This document shows, in pieces, positions 18,262-26,944 of a DNA stretch of 64,000 nucleotides; within the stretch, counting starts at the first letter, position 1, and every line of letters begins with the position of its first letter. A model generated the notes under the pieces. That model ran no database searches. It saw only the letters and a program-made list of their open reading frames with translations, and was not told the origin of the DNA. The stretch is from JAYPHU01 sp964611435 (GTDB lineage: Bacteria; Pseudomonadota; Alphaproteobacteria; Rhodospirillales; UBA2165): assembly GCA_964611435.1 (NCBI GenBank), contig CAZSXT010000010.1, positions 1 through 64,000 of the forward strand. Reading direction: 5' to 3'. The position numbers were made by a program, and so were the translations under genes.

Positions 18262-19515
18262 GTGTCCAAAAATGCCAAGTTAAACCCCGTTCGGGGCACC
18301 CAGGACCTCCTGCCCGACGAACAGCGGGTGCACCGCCATGTGGAGGAAACGGCCTGGCGGGTGGCGGAGCTTTACGGCTTCGGCGAAGTATCGACTCCTA
18401 TCTTTGAGTTTACGGACGTGTTTGCCCGCACGTTGGGCGACACCACAGACATTGTCACCAAGGAAATGTACACGTTCGAGGATCGGGGAGGCGAAGGCAT
18501 TACGCTCCGCCCGGAGGGCACCGCCGGCCTAGCCCGCGCCTTTATTTCAAATGGCCTGACCCAGGAACTGCCGCTCAAGCTGTTCTACAGGGGTCCTATG
18601 TTCCGCTACGAGCGTCCGCAGAAAGGCCGCCGCCGGCAGTTTCATCAGGTTGGCGTTGAACTGTTGGGCGTAGCCGGCGTCCAAGCCGACATCGAGGTTA
18701 TCGCGTTGGGCCGTCATATCCTGGACGACCTGAAACTCACCGGTACGGTTACCCTGGAACTCAATACCCTCGGCGACAAAGAAAGCCGCGACGCCTATCG
18801 CCAGACCCTCGTGACCTATCTGGAGGAGGTCAAAGACAAGCTTTCCGAAGACAGTCTGAAGCGGCTCAACACCAACCCGCTGCGCATCCTCGATTCCAAG
18901 GACGACGGTGACCGGGAAATCGTCGCGGAGGCGCCGTCATTGATGGATAGCCTGAACGATGAGTCCCGCACCTTCTTTGACGAATTGTGCGACGGCCTGT
19001 CGCGCATCGGCATCGACTTCTCCCATAATGACCGGCTTGTCCGGGGCCTCGACTATTATTGCCACACGGCATTTGAGTTCACGACAGATGACCTGGGCGC
19101 ACAAGGCACCGTCCTGGCCGGCGGCCGCTATGACGGCCTGATCGGACAAATGGGTGGTCCGGAAACGCCTGGCATCGGCTGGGCCGCCGGCGTGGAGAGG
19201 CTTGCCTTAATGGCCGGTGGGGTCAACGAACCAACCCGGCCCATCGCCGTCATCCCCATCGGCGAGGCGGCCATGAACGAAGCGCTAATGCTGACTCAGC
19301 GGCTCCGGCGCAAAGGCTTCGCCGTGGAACTTGGCTATTCCGGCAATCTCGGCAAGCGCATGAAGCGCGCCAACAAGGCGAATGCGCGGGCCGCCGTTAT
19401 CCTGGGCGAGGATGAAATGGCCCGAAACGCGGGCACGGTGCGGGATATGGATTCAGGCGAACAAGTTGAAGTATCCTTGGACCGGTTGGAGGATACGTTG
19501 TCGGCTTACCGGTAA
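18262..19515 (+). CDS. hisS: Histidyl-tRNA synthetase
   Basis: HisRS charges tRNA(His) with histidine. The 417 aa class II enzyme begins LNPVRGTQDLLPDE (motif 1 region). It carries motif 2 as FRYERPQKGRRRQFHQ, the histidine signature RGLDYYCHTAFEF and an anticodon-binding domain from about residue 320. The motif 2 loop is of the ordinary bacterial type. Several alphaproteobacterial orders have divergent HisRS/tRNA(His) pairs, so this hints at a lineage outside those orders, which is inference. GTG is the start. The hemA-like gene follows closely, suggesting an operon hisS-hemA-prfA-prmC. Confidence 0.96.
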   Translation: MSKNAKLNPVRGTQDLLPDEQRVHRHVEETAWRVAELYGFGEVSTPIFEFTDVFARTLGDTTDIVTKEMYTFEDRGGEGITLRPEGTAGLARAFISNGLTQELPLKLFYRGPMFRYERPQKGRRRQFHQVGVELLGVAGVQADIEVIALGRHILDDLKLTGTVTLELNTLGDKESRDAYRQTLVTYLEEVKDKLSEDSLKRLNTNPLRILDSKDDGDREIVAEAPSLMDSLNDESRTFFDELCDGLSRIGIDFSHNDRLVRGLDYYCHTAFEFTTDDLGAQGTVLAGGRYDGLIGQMGGPETPGIGWAAGVERLALMAGGVNEPTRPIAVIPIGEAAMNEALMLTQRLRRKGFAVELGYSGNLGKRMKRANKANARAAVILGEDEMARNAGTVRDMDSGEQVEVSLDRLEDTLSAYR

Positions 19516-19536
19516 GCGGCAGGCGCGGTGGAACAG

Positions 19537-20724
19537 ATGACTGATACTGCTCAACAAAATACCGACCTGATCGTTCTAGGCGCAGATCACCGCTCCTCGA
19601 CAATGCTGCTGCGGGACAAGATCACCGTCTCCGAAAGTCAGTTACCGTCCTTCTACGACCGGCTCGCCGATGCCGGCCTGTCCGAGAGCCTTGTCGTCTC
19701 CGCCGGGGACCGGAAGGAGATCTATGGCTATGCAGCGGACCGTGATATTGCAGTGTCCGAGATCATCAAACTTCTATCCGCCCGCTCCGGTCTTGGCCGC
19801 TCGGAGATCGAGACGCAGACCTATGTGCTGTCCGGCCAAGACGCGATCCGGCATTTTCTGGCAGTTTATTGTGGCCTCGACGGATTAGTTGTTGGCGACC
19901 CCCGGATGCCGGACCGGATCGAAAAGAACCGCCAAGCGGCGCAGACCGCCGGAGCAGCCGGCAGCGCCATGATCGCTCTGGTAGATGGCGCAAAGCACGT
20001 GTCGGCGCGAATTTTGAGAGAGACCGATATCGGCCGGCGGCCGGTAACAATCTCCGCAGCGGCCGTGCAGGTGGCACGTGATATTCACGGCAGCCTCGGA
20101 GAGTGCAGCGCGCTTCTCATCGGGTCGGGCGAGATGGGCGAGATGCTGGCCTCCAGCCTGCTGGCGGGCGGGTTGAAGCATTTGGTGGCGACGCATCCCT
20201 TATCATCGCGGGCCGATGCCGTGGCCCAACAGTTGAACTGCCATGTTGGCGACATGGATGATCTGCCCGCCCTTTTGAAACGGGCCGATATCGTGCTGAC
20301 CTCCGTCAATTCCCGGCGGTTTGTCCTGGCGGCGGATCAGGTCCAGGCGGCAACGGCAGCACGGCGGCGGAAACCCATCTTTCTGATCGATACGGGCGTG
20401 CCCGGCGATGTCGAGGCCAATGTGGAAAATGTCGAAGACGCTTACCTCTATAACCTTGACGATTTAGAGCGAGTGACCAGGGAAGGCCGGTCCAATCGGG
20501 AAGCCGAAGCAGAGAAAGCCTGGTCCATCCTGGACGACGAGTTGGCCGGTATTGCAGCGCGCCTGCCCGCAGTCCCGGCCACCGCGCCAGCCAGCGCCGC
20601 CCCCTCCCCCTCGCCGGAGGAACTCAGACGGCTGGCCCTGGAAGAAGCCGGAGACGATGCCGATAAGGCAACCCGCTTGCTGTTGGAAAAATTGGCGGCG
20701 GACAAGGACAGCACCCCCTCATGA
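19537..20724 (+). CDS. hemA: Glutamyl-tRNA reductase homologue lacking the catalytic cysteine
   Basis: The 395 aa protein aligns with GluTR along its length: an N-terminal LIVLGADHRSS, a GLDGLVVGDP region, the Rossmann motif LLIGSGEMGEML and the C-terminal helical dimerisation region with YLYNLDDLERV. The catalytic motif STCNR is replaced by S55-A-G-D-R59, so the nucleophilic Cys is Gly57. The conserved segments GEPQILGQVK and AVPRD have also changed (GDPRMPDRIEK, GVPGD). Alphaproteobacteria normally make aminolaevulinate with ALA synthase, so a non-catalytic role is likely. ATG at 19537 follows GGTGGA; GTG at 19528 is possible. Its stop overlaps the prfA start (ATGA), as in the classical hemA-prfA-prmC operon. 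Confidence 0.85.
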   Translation: MTDTAQQNTDLIVLGADHRSSTMLLRDKITVSESQLPSFYDRLADAGLSESLVVSAGDRKEIYGYAADRDIAVSEIIKLLSARSGLGRSEIETQTYVLSGQDAIRHFLAVYCGLDGLVVGDPRMPDRIEKNRQAAQTAGAAGSAMIALVDGAKHVSARILRETDIGRRPVTISAAAVQVARDIHGSLGECSALLIGSGEMGEMLASSLLAGGLKHLVATHPLSSRADAVAQQLNCHVGDMDDLPALLKRADIVLTSVNSRRFVLAADQVQAATAARRRKPIFLIDTGVPGDVEANVENVEDAYLYNLDDLERVTREGRSNREAEAEKAWSILDDELAGIAARLPAVPATAPASAAPSPSPEELRRLALEEAGDDADKATRLLLEKLAADKDSTPS

Positions 20725-21794
20725 GCCTGGCCGAGAAACTTAACAGCGTCGTCGCGAAGCACGATGAAATTCAGGCCGTACTGTCCACCGACAGCAATTT
20801 GGACGGTCAGGAATACGCGCGGTTATCCAAGGAACTCTCCGATCTGACCAGCATTGTGCAGGCGGTGGAAAAGTTCCAGGCCACCGAGGCCGAGATGGCG
20901 GACCTGGAATCCCTCATTGAAGACCCGGACTCGGACGCTGAGATGAAAGCCCTGGCGGAAGAAGAATACCGGGAGCTTAAACAAAACCTGCCGGAAATGG
21001 AGCGGGAGATGCAAATCCTGCTTCTGCCCAAGGACGCGGCGGACGAGAAGAACGCCATTCTGGAAGTCCGGGCCGGCACCGGCGGTGATGAAGCGGCGTT
21101 GTTCGCCGCCGATCTGTTTCGCATGTATCAGCGCTATGCCGAAACCCATAACTGGACTTTCGAGGTGCTGGACGCGAGCGAGACGGGGATCGGCGGCTAT
21201 AAGGAAGCCGTCGCTAGTATATCGGGCAAAGGCGTATTCGCCCGGTTGAAATTCGAATCCGGCGTCCACCGGGTGCAGCGCGTGCCGGAAACGGAAAGCC
21301 AGGGCCGGGTGCATACCTCGGCGGCGACCGTCGCCGTACTGCCCGAAGCGGAGGAAGTGGACATCGACATCGACACCAAGGATTTGCGGGTGGACACCTA
21401 CCGGGCGCAGGGCGCGGGCGGACAACACGTGAATAAAACCGACAGCGCGGTCCGCATCACCCACCTGCCGACCAACATCGTGGTCCAGTGCCAGGACGAG
21501 AAATCCCAGCACAAGAACCGAGCGAAGGCGATGAAGATCCTGCGCTCCCGGCTCTACGAGACGGCGCGCTTCGAAGCGGATGCGGAGCGGGCCGCTGACC
21601 GTAAAAGCCAGGTCGGCTCTGGCGACCGGTCGGAACGCATCCGCACTTATAATTTTCCACAGGGACGGGTGACCGACCACAGGATCAACCTGACGCTGTA
21701 CAAGCTGGACCGGGTGATGGAGGGCGATATCGATGAGTTTGTCGATGCCCTCACCTCGGAAGATCAAGCCGCCCGTCTCGCCGAAATCACATGA
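20721..21794 (+). CDS. prfA: Peptide chain release factor 1
   Basis: RF1 terminates translation at UAA and UAG. The 357 aa protein contains the GGQ catalytic motif in GAGGQHVNKTDSAV (near residue 235), methylated by PrmC, and a tripeptide anticodon-type motif PET in HRVQRVPETESQGR, of the PxT form that defines RF1 rather than RF2. It starts inside the stop of the hemA-like gene and ends in an ATGA overlap with prmC, so the three are translationally coupled. Confidence 0.97.
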   Translation: MSLAEKLNSVVAKHDEIQAVLSTDSNLDGQEYARLSKELSDLTSIVQAVEKFQATEAEMADLESLIEDPDSDAEMKALAEEEYRELKQNLPEMEREMQILLLPKDAADEKNAILEVRAGTGGDEAALFAADLFRMYQRYAETHNWTFEVLDASETGIGGYKEAVASISGKGVFARLKFESGVHRVQRVPETESQGRVHTSAATVAVLPEAEEVDIDIDTKDLRVDTYRAQGAGGQHVNKTDSAVRITHLPTNIVVQCQDEKSQHKNRAKAMKILRSRLYETARFEADAERAADRKSQVGSGDRSERIRTYNFPQGRVTDHRINLTLYKLDRVMEGDIDEFVDALTSEDQAARLAEIT

Positions 21795-22648
21795 GCAGCG
21801 TCCCGGCCACAGCCGGCGACTATATGACCTCTGCCCACGCCAAACTGGCAGCGGCCGGGATCGAAAATCCATCCTTGGAGGCCCGCCTATTGGTCGAGGC
21901 CGCCGCCGGCATCAGCCAATCAAAACTTCGCGGCTATCCGGAAACGCCGCTGCCCCACGATGCCCAAACCGTCTTGGCGGACTTTCTGGCGCGCCGGACC
22001 GGCGGAGAACCGCTGGCGCATATTATTGGCCAACGAGAGTTTTGGAGCCTTACCTTCAAGGTCACGCCGGATACGTTGATCCCCCGGCCGGATAGTGAAA
22101 CCCTGATCGACACTCTATTGGACCATCTTACGGACCGCGAGAAAGCGTACCGGGCGCTTGATATCGGCACCGGCACAGGTTGCTTGCTGGCCGCTTTTCT
22201 GAGCGAGTTTCCCAACGCTACCGGCATCGGCATCGATCAATCCGGCCCGGCCACCAAGGTGGCGAAAGAGAATCTAGCGAAATTGGGACTAAGTGATCGC
22301 GGCGACGTACGACACATTTCATGGGAAGCATTAAACGTGGAACCGGTCGATGTGATTCTCTGTAATCCGCCCTATATCCCGGATACGGAGATACCGGCCC
22401 TTGAACCGGAGGTGCGGGACTTTGAACCACGAGCGGCGTTGGCGGGAGGCGTAGACGGGCTGGACGCCTATCGAGCGATCGCCAGCCTATTACCCTCTCT
22501 CTTCGCCCCCGAGGCCTGTGCGGTTTTCGAGATCGGGCTAGGCCAGCGGCATGATGTCCAAGCCATCTTTGAACAGTCGGGACTTGTTGTGCAGGAGGTC
22601 AGAACGGATCTGGCGAGCATCGAGCGTTGCCTTTTAGTCACACAATAA
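21791..22648 (+). CDS. prmC: Release factor glutamine methyltransferase
   Basis: PrmC methylates the glutamine of the GGQ motif in release factors. The 285 aa protein has an N-terminal helical domain (about 1-85), SAM motif I ALDIGTGTGCLLAAFL and the catalytic/substrate motif CNPPYIPD, which binds the glutamine amide. The start overlaps the prfA stop by 4 nt. Its last 11 bases overlap a short open frame on the other strand (22638-22838) that may be a gene remnant. Confidence 0.96.
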   Translation: MSSVPATAGDYMTSAHAKLAAAGIENPSLEARLLVEAAAGISQSKLRGYPETPLPHDAQTVLADFLARRTGGEPLAHIIGQREFWSLTFKVTPDTLIPRPDSETLIDTLLDHLTDREKAYRALDIGTGTGCLLAAFLSEFPNATGIGIDQSGPATKVAKENLAKLGLSDRGDVRHISWEALNVEPVDVILCNPPYIPDTEIPALEPEVRDFEPRAALAGGVDGLDAYRAIASLLPSLFAPEACAVFEIGLGQRHDVQAIFEQSGLVVQEVRTDLASIERCLLVTQ

Positions 22649-22838
22649 TTTCTGCGGATAACAGCAAATAAGTGTTGGAAATCCCGATCCCAGTGGCTAG
22701 GTTATCAATACAGAGTGCGTCGTGGCCGTCCGTAAGCAGGGGCGCAAAACTAACCGAGCACTCTTCCCCATTTTCCAAATGTATTCGGTAAACACCGAAG
22801 TCGATATGTCCGTTTGGATTAGTGGGATCGGGGTAAGA
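22638..22838 (-). pseudogene. Possible remnant coding frame between prmC and the DUF4167 gene
   Basis: On the minus strand 66 codons are open from 22838 down to the TGA at 22638-22640, with protein-like content (for example GVYRIHLENGEECSVSF and TDGHDALCIDNLATGIG). There is no ATG or GTG in frame and no credible ribosome-binding site before the internal TTG codons. I recognise no family. Third-position GC is near 50%, lower than the neighbours. It could be the 3' end of a decayed gene or a chance frame. Confidence 0.25.
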
Positions 22839-22863
22839 TCAGCAGAAACAAAGCTTGAGACTC

Positions 22864-23415
22864 ATGAATAAAGGCAACAATTCCCGGCGTTCACGGGGCC
22901 GGGGTAATGGTAAAAAACAATCCAGAGGCAGTCATATCGACAGCCATGGCCCGGACGTCCGGGTCCGGGGAAACGCCCAGCAGGTATACGACAAGTACCT
23001 GGTCCTCGCGCGTGACGCCGCCTCTTCCGGGGACCGGATCGCAGCGGAAAACTATTCCCAGCACGCGGAACACTATTTCCGGCTGATCGCGGCGGCCGAG
23101 GCCAATAACGAGGCCCGCCAGGAAAACCGCAACAATAACAACAATAGCAATAACCTGCGCCAGCGGGGCAATGGCAACGACAATTCGAAGAACAGCGACA
23201 ACGGTCAGGATGCGTCTTCCCAGAACGAAGAACTGGAAAATGAATTGGATGCCGAATTGCAAGGCAATTCAAACGATGATTCCGACGACAATAGCGACGA
23301 AGCGGAAGTGATCTCCACCAAGCCGAAACCGTCCGCCAACCCGGACGAAGACGGAGATGACGCCTCCGGAAATACCGGCGGCGATCAGGAAGAAGAAGCC
23401 CGGCCGCAGGCCTAA
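22864..23415 (+). CDS. DUF4167 domain protein
   Basis: This is a 183 aa protein with an N-terminal DUF4167 domain: a basic Ser/Arg/Gly-rich start (residues 1-30), then GPDVRVRGNAQQVYDKYLVLARDAA and NYSQHAEHYFRLIAAAEA, present as an alphaproteobacterial hallmark. The rest (about 88-183) is low complexity, rich in Asn and Asp, and probably disordered. The basic N-terminus suggests nucleic acid binding, but the function is unknown. ATG at 22864 is chosen; the frame is open from a TTG at 22855. Only one base separates its stop from that of the convergent MOSC gene. Confidence 0.88.
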   Translation: MNKGNNSRRSRGRGNGKKQSRGSHIDSHGPDVRVRGNAQQVYDKYLVLARDAASSGDRIAAENYSQHAEHYFRLIAAAEANNEARQENRNNNNNSNNLRQRGNGNDNSKNSDNGQDASSQNEELENELDAELQGNSNDDSDDNSDEAEVISTKPKPSANPDEDGDDASGNTGGDQEEEARPQA

Positions 23416-23416
23416 C

Positions 23417-24172
23417 TCAGCCGGCGAGAGTAATCTCATCATCGACGAACACAGACCCGGCGTTCAAAACCCGGGCATAGACACCCATGTCCATATGTCC
23501 GTATCGGTCCATCAGATCCTTGGGGATATTCAGATCCCGTTTAGCTGTTTCCAGGTTTACGTTGGTCGCGGCACAGCGCTGGGTGCGTTTCACCACCTCC
23601 AAGGCCGCGCCACCGATATTGAGCTGCCGGCCTACCCAGTCCAATTCCTCCCAGGCCTGAACACCGTCAAAGTAGATGTTGGCGCGAAACCGCTGCGGAT
23701 CGATCTGAACACCTAGTTCGCTGCTGAATTTCGCCACCGACGCCAGATTAACCAAAGAAACAACCTTATCCGGCAAATCGGAAAACATGTGCCCCGCCGC
23801 CTCGCTCAGCCGGGGCCGTTGATCGGTGGCAAATCCCATATAGGCGGCGAAGAAGTCCTCCACCTCAGTCCTGCCGGTTTCCGTGGCAAGATCCGCCTCC
23901 AAGACGCCGCCCTCATGTTCGATGGTCAACCGCGACGCGCCATCGTCAAACCGGGTTCGCAAACGCGCCAAGGAGTCATCGCGCTGAAGCATGAGGAAAT
24001 TGGTTTTCGGCAAGTGCTGCGGATCGGCTGGATCGAAAGGCGCATGGGCCAAAGCCAGCGCGAACCGCCGATCTCCGGGAAACCCTTCGCCGGGCCTCAC
24101 TTTGCTCTTTTCCAGCGCTTCCGGGGACAAGCCCTTGACCGGATAGCGGAAGAGTTGCCGGACGGTGATCAT
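23417..24172 (-). CDS. MOSC domain protein
   Basis: The 251 aa protein has an N-terminal MOSC_N beta-barrel (RQLFRYPVKGLSPEALE) and a C-terminal MOSC domain with a conserved cysteine in RTQRCAATNVNLETAKRD (near residue 198). MOSC proteins bind molybdenum cofactor or transfer sulfur, as in mARC reductases and YcbX/YiiM detoxification proteins. The substrate here is unknown. ATG at 24172 has AGGAGG 7 nt upstream; an ATG two codons earlier (24178) would sit too close to it. No molybdopterin genes are nearby. Confidence 0.85.
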   Translation of the reverse strand: MITVRQLFRYPVKGLSPEALEKSKVRPGEGFPGDRRFALALAHAPFDPADPQHLPKTNFLMLQRDDSLARLRTRFDDGASRLTIEHEGGVLEADLATETGRTEVEDFFAAYMGFATDQRPRLSEAAGHMFSDLPDKVVSLVNLASVAKFSSELGVQIDPQRFRANIYFDGVQAWEELDWVGRQLNIGGAALEVVKRTQRCAATNVNLETAKRDLNIPKDLMDRYGHMDMGVYARVLNAGSVFVDDEITLAG

Positions 24173-24234
24173 CCCCATTCCTCCTTTGGTCTCCTAGAGC
24201 AGGATGTGCCAGTTACTTTTATAATGCCGAGTAT

Positions 24235-24262
24235 CTTGCGGCCAACCGGATTTCTTCCATAT
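24235..24262 (+). promoter_or_regulatory. Candidate RpoH (sigma-32) promoter for clpB
   Basis: CTTGCGG (24235-24241) is followed after exactly 13 bases by TTCCATAT (24255-24262). The heat-shock consensus is CTTGAAA, 13-14 bases, CCCCATNT, so the match is 5 of 7 and 6 of 8. It lies about 85 bp before the clpB start, and clpB is a classic RpoH target. Confidence 0.45.
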
Positions 24263-24346
24263 ATCTTGTAGAGACTCATCTGGAGAGGTTGATTGTCGCT
24301 GGAAGCGCCGGGGCATGATACCTTGTCACTAGAAAGGTTGATGAGA

Positions 24347-26944
24347 ATGGACTTTGATAAATTCACCGAGCGGTCCCGGGGATTCTTTCAGTCGGCCCAA
24401 GCGCTGGCGGCGCGATTGGATCACCAGCAGCTCACCCCGACCCACCTTCTTAAGGTCCTGATTGAGGATAAAGAAGGCCTGGGTTCCTCCCTGATCGAAG
24501 CGGCCGGCGGTCATGTCGCCGATATATTTCAAAAGGTCCAGGAGGCCTTGAACCGGTTACCCGCCGTCCAAGGCGCTGGCGCGGGCCAGGTATACCTGGC
24601 GCAGGACACGTCCAAGGTCATGGTCCAAGCAGAAGAACTGGCGGAAAAGGCCGGGGATTCATACGTGACCGCGGAATATTTATTGCTGGCCTTATTACTG
24701 GTGCAGGGCACCGACGCCCATAAGATTCTGACCGACGCCGGCTTGTCCGCGCAGGACCTCAACACGGCCATCCAGGATGTGCGCAAGGGCCGGGCGGCCC
24801 ATTCCGCCACCGCCGAAGATGGTTATGACGCGCTGAATAAGTACGCCCGTGATCTCACGGCGGATGCGCGGGAAGGCAAGCTGGACCCGGTGATTGGCCG
24901 CGATGAGGAAATCCGGCGCACTATTCAGGTTCTGGCGCGGCGCACCAAAAACAATCCGGTGCTGATCGGCGAACCGGGCGTGGGTAAGACCGCCATCATC
25001 GAAGGTCTGGCTCAGCGGATCGTTAATGGCGATGTGCCGGAAGCTTTGGCCCGCAAGCGGCTGATGTCCCTGGACCTGGGCTCCTTGGTCGCCGGGGCCA
25101 AATTTCGGGGCGAATTTGAAGAACGTCTTAAGGCCGTCTTAAGTGAAATTACCGAGTCCCACGGCGACGTTATTTTGTTCATTGACGAGCTGCACACGCT
25201 GGTCGGCGCCGGCGCAGCCGAAGGCGCGATGGATGCGTCCAACCTGTTAAAGCCGGCCCTGGCGCGGGGCGAATTGCACTGTGTGGGCGCGACCACGCTG
25301 GATGAGTACCGAAAACATATCGAGAAAGACGCCGCGTTGGCGCGCCGGTTCCAACCGGCCTTTGTCTCTGAGCCTACGGTGGAGGATACGATCTCCATCT
25401 TGCGGGGCATTAAGGAGAAATATGATTTGCACCATGGTGTGCGGATCACCGACGGCGCCCTTGTGGCGGCGGCAACCCTGTCCAACCGCTACATCACCGA
25501 CCGGTTCCTCCCTGATAAGGCCATCGACCTGGTGGATGAGGCGGCCAGCCGGTTACGTATGGAGGTGGATTCCAAGCCGGAGGAGATAGACGAACTCGAC
25601 CGGCGCGTTATTCAGCTCAAAATCGAACGGGAAGCTTTGAAAAAGGAAAGTGATCAAGGCTCCAAGGATCGGCTTGAGAAGCTGGACAAGGAATTGGACG
25701 AACTTGAAGGCAAGGTCGGCAATCTGATGGAACAATGGACCAGCGAAAAGGACGAGATTGCCGAGACCCAGAAACTGAAAGAGCAATTGGACCAAGCCCG
25801 GATCGCGATGGAAAAGGCGCTTCGGGAAGGCCAATACGAAGAGGCTGGCGAACTGCAATACGCGTTGATTCCCAAGCTGGAGGAAAAATTGGCGGCGGCC
25901 GAGACCGCCGACGATCACAGCATGGTCCAGGAAACCGTGACCGACGAGCATATCGCCGGCGTGGTGTCCCGCTGGACCGGAATCCCGGTCGACAAAATGC
26001 TTGAGGGCGAGAGAGAAAAACTGGTCGAAATGGAAGACCGGCTGGGCGCCCGGGTCATCGGTCAGCATGAAGCGTTAACAGCTGTTTCCAATGCCGTCCG
26101 GCGGGCCCGCGCCGGATTGCAGGATAACCAGCGGCCGTTGGGATCGTTCCTGTTTATCGGGCCCACTGGCGTCGGTAAAACCGAGCTCACCAAAGCCTTG
26201 GCGGCTTTCCTGTTTGACGATGAAACAGCGCTACAGCGAATCGATATGTCGGAATATATGGAGAAACATTCCGTTGCCCGGTTAATCGGTGCGCCGCCCG
26301 GTTATGTCGGCTACGACGAGGGTGGCGCCCTGACCGAAGCCGTTCGCCGCCGGCCCTATCAGGTGATCTTGTTTGATGAGATTGAAAAAGCCCACCCGGA
26401 CGTATTCAACGTACTTCTCCAAGTATTGGATGAAGGCCGTCTGACCGATGGCCAAGGCCGAACCGTCGATTTCCGCAACACCTTGATCATCCTGACTTCA
26501 AACTTGGGCGCAGAGATTTTGGCTGCTCAGGAGGAAGGCCATGATTCCTCGGAGGTCCGCGAACCGGTCATGGATGTCGTGCGGAGTGCTTTCCGGCCTG
26601 AATTCCTCAATCGCCTGGATGAGATCATCCTGTTCCACCGGTTGTTCCGGGAACATATGAGTGGCATCGTCGACATCCAGATCAGCCGGCTACGAAAACG
26701 TCTGGAGGACCGGAAAATCACCCTGGAATTGGACGACAAAGCGCTTACGTGGCTGGCCGACGCTGGCTATGACCAGGTCTATGGCGCCCGGCCCCTCAAA
26801 CGGGTCATTCAGCGTTGCCTGGAGAACCCGCTCGCCACCATGATCCTGGAAGACTCGATCCATGATGGCGATACGGTTGCCGTCAGTGCGGGCGACAATG
26901 GTTTGAAAATCAATGATGAGGAAATAATCGCCGAAGCGGCTTAA
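24347..26944 (+). CDS. clpB: ATP-dependent chaperone ClpB
   Basis: ClpB is the hexameric disaggregase that works with DnaK to rescue aggregated proteins. The 865 aa protein has the N-terminal Clp repeat domain (about 1-145), NBD1 with Walker A GEPGVGKT, the coiled-coil M domain (about 400-530, rich in Lys/Glu) that distinguishes ClpB from ClpA, and NBD2 with Walker A GPTGVGKT and a C-terminal small domain. ATG at 24347 lies 9 nt after AAAGG and gives the standard start MDFDKFTERSRGF; ATG at 24341 is possible. Its TAA shares TTAA with the stop of the convergent peptidase gene. Confidence 0.97.
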   Translation: MDFDKFTERSRGFFQSAQALAARLDHQQLTPTHLLKVLIEDKEGLGSSLIEAAGGHVADIFQKVQEALNRLPAVQGAGAGQVYLAQDTSKVMVQAEELAEKAGDSYVTAEYLLLALLLVQGTDAHKILTDAGLSAQDLNTAIQDVRKGRAAHSATAEDGYDALNKYARDLTADAREGKLDPVIGRDEEIRRTIQVLARRTKNNPVLIGEPGVGKTAIIEGLAQRIVNGDVPEALARKRLMSLDLGSLVAGAKFRGEFEERLKAVLSEITESHGDVILFIDELHTLVGAGAAEGAMDASNLLKPALARGELHCVGATTLDEYRKHIEKDAALARRFQPAFVSEPTVEDTISILRGIKEKYDLHHGVRITDGALVAAATLSNRYITDRFLPDKAIDLVDEAASRLRMEVDSKPEEIDELDRRVIQLKIEREALKKESDQGSKDRLEKLDKELDELEGKVGNLMEQWTSEKDEIAETQKLKEQLDQARIAMEKALREGQYEEAGELQYALIPKLEEKLAAAETADDHSMVQETVTDEHIAGVVSRWTGIPVDKMLEGEREKLVEMEDRLGARVIGQHEALTAVSNAVRRARAGLQDNQRPLGSFLFIGPTGVGKTELTKALAAFLFDDETALQRIDMSEYMEKHSVARLIGAPPGYVGYDEGGALTEAVRRRPYQVILFDEIEKAHPDVFNVLLQVLDEGRLTDGQGRTVDFRNTLIILTSNLGAEILAAQEEGHDSSEVREPVMDVVRSAFRPEFLNRLDEIILFHRLFREHMSGIVDIQISRLRKRLEDRKITLELDDKALTWLADAGYDQVYGARPLKRVIQRCLENPLATMILEDSIHDGDTVAVSAGDNGLKINDEEIIAEAA

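Noticed and set aside
22861..23415. Tandem DNA repeat in the DUF4167 gene
   Set aside because: The AAC/AAT-rich stretch encodes an asparagine-rich tail. It is low complexity without a regular unit.
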